DNA from: DAISLF01 sp964517345
Lineage (GTDB): Bacteria > Patescibacteriota > Gracilibacteria > Peribacterales > Peribacteraceae
Length of the DNA stretch: 28,043 nt
Assembly (NCBI GenBank): GCA_964517345.1
Contig: CAZFBZ010000014.1
Coordinates: forward strand, 1-28,043
Direction: 5' to 3'
Of this stretch, positions 23,082-28,043 are shown one piece after another (the stretch's first letter is position 1; the number at the start of each line of letters is the position of its first letter). The notes under the pieces are model-generated. The model made no database searches and was not told the origin of the DNA. It saw only the letters and a list, made by a program, of their open reading frames with translations. Made by a program: the position numbers and the translations under genes.

Positions 23082-24049
23082 GTCGCCTTCCCCGAGAGGA
23101 CGCAGTTGTAGTACTCCTGATGATCGAACACGCCGTCATCGTCCGTATCGATTTTCCGCGGGTCAGTTTCGCCGCTGTCGATGCTGCCGCTGAGGTTGCG
23201 GTCCTCGCCTTCCCATCGTTTGAAGGGCAGGTTCAGGCAGGTGTTGCCCGTGTTGTCGGAACAGATGCGTTGCGTGCTTCGCACTTCGCAGTAGCCGTCG
23301 CAGAGCCCGTCACTGTCACTGTCTTTCTTGGTCGGATCTGTTTCGCCGATGTTGAGGATGCCGTTGCGGTTCTTGTCCTCGATGCCATCGATCAGGCCGT
23401 CATGGTCCGTGTCGCGGACGCGCGGATCGCTGTGCAGGCTGAAGATCTCGTAGTCATCACGCACGCCGTCACGGTCCGTATCAGCCCGCAGGGGGTTGGT
23501 CCGGTGCCGCTTCTCCAGCTGATCGTTCAGTCCGTCGCCGTCCGGATCCAGGCCGACGGCGAGCGGCAGTTCGCTCATCACGTAGCATGTCATGCCCGGT
23601 TTGAAGATTTCCAGCTGATGGCGAATGACGCCGCTGACGGGACGCTGGTCCAGCTCCGCCTGCGTGGGCGGGTTGAAGATAGTGAACGGCGTCTCGTCCA
23701 GAATCTTGGCGCGGAGACGGGCGGCGCGCTCGCCTTCCGACAGGAAAACCTTGCCGGGCAGGGTGCCGCTCTGCGGCGGATTGGCCGGGTCATCCGACGC
23801 GAAGCAGTAGCCCCAGTACCGCACGGTCCTCGCCGGGCGTCCGAACAGCGTCTCGCGCGTGACGGGCGCCATGGTGCCCGGCAGATGGAGGAACACATGC
23901 GTCTTGGCGGGGATCGTGGCTCCGGTGGAGACCATATCCGCCGTGACCGTCTTCCACATTTCCTGCTCCTGGGGCTTCGGAATCACAATGGCCGTGAGGC
24001 CCGCTCCGGCTCCGGGCGCGTATGTCGCCACCATCATCCACGCGTAGGC
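23075..24049 (-). CDS. thrombospondin type 3 repeat protein (5' end lost in gap)
   Basis: The visible part is 325 residues; the N-terminus lies in the 24050-24149 gap. The first ~150 residues form an unrecognised domain (YAPGAGAGLTAIVIPKP and WGYCFASDDPANPP). The last ~140 are calcium-binding thrombospondin type 3-like repeats with Asp-rich loops: DPDGDGLND, DTDRDGVRD, DTDHDGLID, DKNRNGILN, DSDSDGLCD, DRNLSGSID and DTDDDGVFD. Cysteines in this part suggest disulfides outside the cell. Such repeats form rigid calcium-loaded stalks in surface proteins. Whether this is a separate gene or the 3' part of the repeat gene before the gap is open: the frames disagree across the 100 N, but the true gap length is unknown. 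The TAA stop overlaps the next promoter. Confidence 0.82.
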   Translation of the reverse strand, partial: AYAWMMVATYAPGAGAGLTAIVIPKPQEQEMWKTVTADMVSTGATIPAKTHVFLHLPGTMAPVTRETLFGRPARTVRYWGYCFASDDPANPPQSGTLPGKVFLSEGERAARLRAKILDETPFTIFNPPTQAELDQRPVSGVIRHQLEIFKPGMTCYVMSELPLAVGLDPDGDGLNDQLEKRHRTNPLRADTDRDGVRDDYEIFSLHSDPRVRDTDHDGLIDGIEDKNRNGILNIGETDPTKKDSDSDGLCDGYCEVRSTQRICSDNTGNTCLNLPFKRWEGEDRNLSGSIDSGETDPRKIDTDDDGVFDHQEYYNCVLSGKATC

Positions 24050-24149
24050 NNNNNNNNNNNNNNNNNNNNNNNNNNNNNNNNNNNNNNNNNNNNNNNNNNN
24101 NNNNNNNNNNNNNNNNNNNNNNNNNNNNNNNNNNNNNNNNNNNNNNNNN
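24050..24149. other. scaffold gap (100 N)
   Basis: Exactly 100 unknown bases, a placeholder of unknown true length. It falls in the third copy of a ~205-residue protein repeat, which suggests the assembly broke on repeated sequence. Confidence 0.97.
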
Positions 24150-26630
24150 CCGCTCAATCATCTGGTGGCCGTTGTAGAAATAGACCCTGAGCGTGCGATA
24201 ACTCGCATTGGGCGTCGTGTCCCGGACGTTCAGCACGCCGTTGACGAACGTCAGGCCGAAGCCGTCCTGTAAGACCTCAGCGTCGCCGACTGCGCCGGCT
24301 GGGGCTTCCGTGTAGGGGGGTCTTCCGGCAAGGCGGGTGAGGCTGACGAACGTGGGATGGCCCTGGTCCGCCGTGACCTCCAGCGGATCGACGGTAAAGG
24401 CCGCCGCGGCGCCGGCCCTCGCTTGGTGCCGACGCTCCGGCGAGACAGCGATATTCTTGATTTCGACATTCACGTTGACGGTGTTTCCGGCCGTGCCGGG
24501 GCCGCCTCTGACCGTGAACGCGACATTGCCGCCGAGTTCGTTCGTGCCGGTTACGCTCAGATTGCCGTCGGCGTCGCGTTCGATCGAGACTCCATCGATG
24601 CTCGCGCTTCCACCTGTCGGTATCGTCTGCCCGTTAAACTCCACGATCGTGGCGCGGCGGCGCTCGGCCGACATGCCGGGCGGGCCGATCTCGACGCGGC
24701 GGCGGAAGCCGGTGTACATGGGCTCGGGCTGATTCACCTCGATCGTCTCCGGTGCGCGCGTCACTTCGATCGTGCGCATGATGCGCTGGTTGCCGTGGTA
24801 GAAGTACACGTTGACCCTCCCGGCTTTTTCTCCCACTGCGGTCAGCACGCCGTCTTCGTATGTCAGCGTAATATTGTTACCGGGCGTGCGGACTTCCGTC
24901 GTGCCGATGCTGCCGGGGATGGTTGCGATGTTGTACGGGGTGGTGTCGTTGGGCCGATCGACGCTTTGCATGCTGACGGCTGCGTTGACGCCCTGCGCGA
25001 GAGGAATCACCCGGATTCTGCCGTTGCTGCCCTCGCGGAACGTGATGTCGGGGCTCGCATCGATGGTCAAGATACGCGCCTGGCGCTCGATGGCTGGCTG
25101 GCCAGTGCGGGTGAATCGGATCGGCACAGTGACTGCTGCATCATTGATGCTATCGGCGGTGATGCGGTAGACATTTCCCGCCAGCACGCGCCGGAACCGC
25201 ACGCCGTTTACGCGCGTGGGGACGGCGAGGGCGTCGCCAAGGACAACGTTCGTGTCCCCGACGGTGATGGTGGTGTTCGCGAGAGCCTCAGCCTCAGATT
25301 CGTCGCTGCCGGTGCCCGTCACCGAAACGTCAAAATTCATACTGCGGCCGGTGTAGACCGCATCCGGCTGGCTCACTTCGATGTTGCGTGTCACCTCGCG
25401 CGCTGCTTCGAAGGTGAAGATCAGGTTATTGAGCCCATCGCCGCTCCGCGAGATGGTGGCGACGCTCGTCCGCCCGCCCTCCGTGAAGACCGAGCCGCCG
25501 CGCGTCAGGCGCAGGCGGGTGTTGCCGGTATTGAGCGTCCGGGCGACGCTCTGGGGAATGCGGTAGTACTTCACGCCGCCGCTCACCATGATCGGTGTGC
25601 CGACTTCCTCGCGAATCTCGCCTCCGGCACGGGTGAATTCGGCCGTGACGTCCGCGGGCACGCGCAGCAGCTTGTAGACCTGCGCTTCGCCGATCGTGTC
25701 GAACGGCCGGCTGTACATATCCAGACTGATGGTCTGCAACTTCGCGGCGTCGCCGGCCGCCTGCATCTGCGTGGCGAGCGCCTCGGTGCGGGCCGTGAGC
25801 ATGCGCTGCTCCAGCGTCTGTTCGCCGTCCACGGGGTTGCCCGATGCGTTGCGCACACCCGCATCGATCTCCAGCCGGCGGATCAGTTGCTCGCAGGCGA
25901 TATAGTGGCGCTCCAGGCGGACGACGTCCCAGTAGACGCGTGAGACGCCCTCGGCTCTTGCCGGAAGGCGCCCGTCCACGCTGTACCGGATGATGTCCTG
26001 GTAGCGGTACGTGTTCTCCGTTTTGCTGAAACGCTCCTGGCCCATCGCCCAGCGGGAGTACGACGGACTGTAGTCCAGGTAATTCTGCTGTGGTGTCACC
26101 GCGACGCCGTTGTTCTCGATGACGATGGCGTTGCGGTAGAACAGTTGCGCGTTCACGTTGTACGGCATCCAAGTGGCGCCTGCTCTGCCGGTCTGCTGGG
26201 AATAGAACCGGCCGTCCGCCGTCCGGCAGAAGATGAAGTTCGGATAGCTGGCGACGCGGAAGCGCAGCTGCTGTTCACGGGGATCTGTAAGCAGATCGCG
26301 CGTCAGCTGGGCGACGGTGCGCAGGTCCCTGTCCCCGCCGTCGAGCGGAGCGCGAATGGTACTGATAGTGTCGCGTCCGCGCTTCTCGCCGATCTGGCCC
26401 AGTGTTGTGAGGAGCGCCGTCGCCCGGGTCTGGTACTCCCGGACGCGATCCTGGACGGTGTCGTATGCGTACTGGTTCTTCGTCACCTCATCACCCGCGA
26501 CGGATTCGCGCATGAACAGGTTATTGATCTGATTCAGATTCGAGCCCGGTGCCTGCTGGTATGCCAGACGCCGCTCGCCGTGGGAGACGGAGGAGCGGGG
26601 GAAGAGCCGGGAGAGAGAGATGTGTGTCAT
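24150..26630 (-). CDS. large repeat protein with probable Ig-like domains (3' end lost in gap)
   Basis: 827 residues are visible before the gap. The first ~390 residues are a mixed helical region (RVREYQTRATALLTTLGQIG, a Tyr-rich stretch, and a long helix with LERHYIACEQLIRRLE) that I do not recognise. From ~395 on, beta-rich repeats of ~205 residues follow. Each contains a block of the type VYFYHGNQRIMRTIEV then NQPEPMYTG: near 404-430 (FTFEAAREVTRNIEV and SQPDAVYTG), near 607-640, and a third starting near 815 where the gap cuts in. This looks like tandem bacterial Ig-like or adhesin modules. No N-terminal signal peptide is obvious at ATG 26630, which is odd for a surface protein. The ATG is 31 bases after the stop of the 104-residue gene, so the two are probably co-transcribed. 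Confidence 0.78.
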
Positions 26631-26661
26631 GATGTGTGTGTGGAAGGCGGTGTGGAGGTTC

Positions 26662-26976
26662 TCAGGCGGGGACGACGGGAGAATCGTCATCCAGAATGTG
26701 CTCGGCGCCTGCGCGCTCTTCGGCTTCGACTTCGCCGTGGATCTTCGGCAATTCCGTGCGGCGGAAAGCGGCGATCTCCTTCATGCCCTCGTCCACGTTG
26801 GCGAGGATTGCCTTACTCTCGGTCATGATCTCGCCGTGCTCCTTCTGGAGTTCGGCCATCGCCTCGGCGCGGCGCTGGTCGGTGAGCTTCGGCGCGAGTG
26901 CGACGAGCTGGTCGATCATTGCGGGCGGCAGGCCGATCAGGGCACGCGCGGCGGCGATGAAGTCTTCGGCGGTCAT
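26662..26976 (-). CDS. orphan protein of 104 residues, first gene of surface cluster
   Basis: A small acidic, mostly helical soluble protein: MTAEDFIAAARALIGLPPAM, then MIDQLVALAPKLTDQRRAEAM, then a Glu/Lys-rich helix (MAELQKEHGEIMTES), and an acidic tail (LDDDSPVVPA). There are no cysteines, signal or membrane segments. I do not recognise the family. It starts at ATG 26976, 23 bases after an extended -10 promoter, and precedes the large repeat protein by 31 bases; its promoter probably drives both. The leader contains AGGGA/TCCCT that could form a small hairpin. It is divergent from dnaJ. Confidence 0.7.
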   Translation of the reverse strand: MTAEDFIAAARALIGLPPAMIDQLVALAPKLTDQRRAEAMAELQKEHGEIMTESKAILANVDEGMKEIAAFRRTELPKIHGEVEAEERAGAEHILDDDSPVVPA

Positions 26977-26999
26977 AGAGAGAAGAGGGAAATCTCCCT

Positions 27000-27008
27000 A
27001 GTATATCA
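27000..27008 (-). promoter_or_regulatory. extended -10 promoter of the surface cluster
   Basis: On the minus strand: TGA followed by TATACT (27005-27000), 23 bases before ATG 26976. The -35 is weak (TTCAAT at 17 bases). It overlaps a 12-bp palindrome. Confidence 0.5.
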
Positions 27009-27033
27009 GATCTGATGACTGAATTGAAGTCAT
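27005..27033. promoter_or_regulatory. operator-like palindromes between the surface cluster and dnaJ
   Basis: ATCAGATCTGAT (27005-27016) is a perfect 12-bp palindrome. It is followed by ATGACT, 7 bases and AGTCAT (27015-27033), a 6-bp inverted repeat. Both occupy the spacer and -35 region of the surface-cluster promoter, where a bound protein would block it. It is not the CIRCE element of HrcA. Confidence 0.4.
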
Positions 27034-27075
27034 TTCTCCGGCGTCCGCGCCATGGCGGGCGGGGCTCCGGACCGC

Positions 27076-27081
27076 TATCCT
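27076..27081 (+). promoter_or_regulatory. -10 box, leaderless type, for dnaJ
   Basis: TATCCT, 9 bases before the ATG at 27091. The -35 region is weak (TGGCGG). Confidence 0.35.
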
Positions 27082-27090
27082 CGGCTCTGC

Positions 27091-28043
27091 ATGGCCAAGG
27101 ATTTCTACCAACAGCTCGGGATCGGACGGGATGCTTCCCCGGACGACATCAAGAAGGCGTACCGCAAATTGAGCAAAGAGCTTCATCCCGATAAACATAA
27201 GGGTGATAAAGCAGCGGAAACGCGCTTCAAGGAGGTTAACGAAGCCTATGAGACGCTCAGCAACCCGGAGAAAAAGCGCATGTACGACCAGTTCGGTTCG
27301 GCGTCGGGCCCGGGCGGTGGCGGAGCGGGATTCGGCGGGTTCGGCGGAGGCGCGGGCGGCTTCGATTTCTCGTCGTTCAGCGGAGCCGAGGGCATGAACT
27401 TCAGCGATCTGTTTGAGGGGTTTTTCGGCGGGCAGGCAGGCCGCGGACGCGGGGGCCGCCCGGAACGCGGCGACGATCACCAGGTGCAGCTCACGATTCC
27501 GTTTTTCGAAGTGGTGACGGGAGCGGCCAAGACCATCCGCATCCGGCGTCTGGGGACATGCGACCGCTGCGGCGGAGATGGTGCGGAGCCGGGTTCCAAG
27601 CAGGTCACATGCACCGAGTGCGGCGGCACGGGACAGGTGACGCGCACGGCGCAGTCGCTCTTCGGGACGATGCAGCAGCGCATGGTGTGCCCGCGCTGCA
27701 AAGGGTCTGGCAAGATGCCCGAGAAAACGTGTTCCCGCTGCGACGGAGAAGGCAGACGTGCCACGGATGCCGAGGTGAAATTCGAGGTGCCTGCGGGCAT
27801 AGAGGACGGTCAGACGCTGCGCGTGCGCGGCGAAGGCGACGCGGGTCCGCGCGGGACAACAGCCGGCGATCTCTACGTGCGCATCGTCGTGACACCGGAC
27901 GACAGATTCGAGCGCGACGGCCCGGACATCCGCACGGCGCTTCCGGTGCATGTCGTTGACGCGGTGCTGGGTGCCGAAGCCGAGGTCGAGACGGTGCGCG
28001 GTCCCGTGAAGCTGCGCATCCCCGCCGGCACGCAGCCCGGCCA
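27091..28043 (+). CDS. dnaJ: chaperone protein DnaJ (3' truncated by window end)
   Basis: 317 complete codons are visible of a type I DnaJ, the J-protein that stimulates DnaK ATPase and delivers unfolded clients. The J domain covers residues ~3-68 with the HPD motif in ELHPDKHKG. The Gly/Phe-rich region follows (~70-130, GGAGFGGFGGG and FEGFFGGQ). The zinc-binding domain has all four CxxCxGxG motifs (CDRCGGDG, CTECGGTG, CPRCKGSG, CSRCDGEG). Then comes the first part of the C-terminal client-binding domain (VPAGIEDGQTLRVRGEGDAG and DLYVRIVVTPD). The start at ATG 27091 gives the canonical MAKDFYQQLGI. Neither dnaK nor grpE is in the window. Confidence 0.97.
   Translation, partial: MAKDFYQQLGIGRDASPDDIKKAYRKLSKELHPDKHKGDKAAETRFKEVNEAYETLSNPEKKRMYDQFGSASGPGGGGAGFGGFGGGAGGFDFSSFSGAEGMNFSDLFEGFFGGQAGRGRGGRPERGDDHQVQLTIPFFEVVTGAAKTIRIRRLGTCDRCGGDGAEPGSKQVTCTECGGTGQVTRTAQSLFGTMQQRMVCPRCKGSGKMPEKTCSRCDGEGRRATDAEVKFEVPAGIEDGQTLRVRGEGDAGPRGTTAGDLYVRIVVTPDDRFERDGPDIRTALPVHVVDAVLGAEAEVETVRGPVKLRIPAGTQPG

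Noticed and set aside
24357..25943. Plus-strand open frame (528 residues) antisense to the repeat protein
   Set aside because: The minus strand shows even ~205-residue repeats; the plus frame has no domain and is rich in Arg/Ala/Asp/His.
27005..27033. CIRCE element for HrcA near dnaJ
   Set aside because: The inverted repeats do not match the TTAGCACTC-N9-GAGTGCTAA consensus.

Overview
This GC-rich bacterial window is densely packed with short intergenic gaps and has two 100-N scaffold gaps (8748-8847 and 24050-24149). The standard genetic code fits, since TGA is used as an ordinary stop. The combination suggests a small-genome lineage of the Patescibacteria/CPR type, perhaps Peribacteria/Peregrinibacteria. 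Pointers are the amidase-SpoIID fusion, thrombospondin-type-3 calcium repeats, many orphan proteins, near absence of Shine-Dalgarno sequences, and housekeeping genes scattered as single units. This placement is an impression from gene content, not a phylogeny.

Layout. Positions 1-2243 (+) hold the end of an RF-1-domain translation-release protein, an orphan lipoprotein, a small membrane protein with a possible metal site, and a dienelactone-hydrolase-like lipoprotein whose nucleophile and His positions are both altered. Positions 2247-5863 (-) carry an 811-residue amidase/SpoIID cell-wall enzyme and a GT4 glycosyltransferase. Positions 5925-7391 (+) encode a GT-C/TPR membrane protein of TMTC type. 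serS (-) follows, convergent with it and overlapping by 4 bases. After the first gap come a 1,364-residue two-TM protein with an extracytoplasmic transglutaminase-like domain, uvrB, and a small protein that resembles the Janus/Ocnus (PHPT1) phosphohistidine phosphatases. On the minus strand lie a 710-residue multi-HTH protein, a 133-residue orphan and galU. Divergent from galU is a short protein with a lysine-rich tail. Next are an Hsp20 chaperone (-), a 74-residue XRE regulator (+) and recJ (-). Positions 22477-26976 (-) form a cell-surface cluster: an orphan 104-residue protein, a large repeat protein, a thrombospondin-3-repeat protein and a secreted protein with an LPxTG-like tail. The window ends inside dnaJ (+).

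The clearest regulatory pattern is that about a dozen genes have a sigma70-like -10 hexamer only 6-10 bases before the start codon, often with a -35 box 16-18 bases further upstream. These genes appear to be transcribed as leaderless mRNAs. A few others (galU and its divergent neighbour, the transglutaminase protein, the 104-residue gene, the multi-HTH gene) have short leaders without a recognisable ribosome binding site. galU and its divergent neighbour appear to use one shared -35 box in opposite directions.

The main themes are envelope and cell-surface biology (peptidoglycan cleavage, glycosylation, UDP-glucose synthesis, lipoproteins, calcium-repeat surface proteins), DNA repair (UvrB, RecJ), translation (SerS, RF-like protein) and proteostasis (Hsp20, DnaJ). 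No RNA genes, insertion sequences, CRISPR arrays or phage genes were seen.
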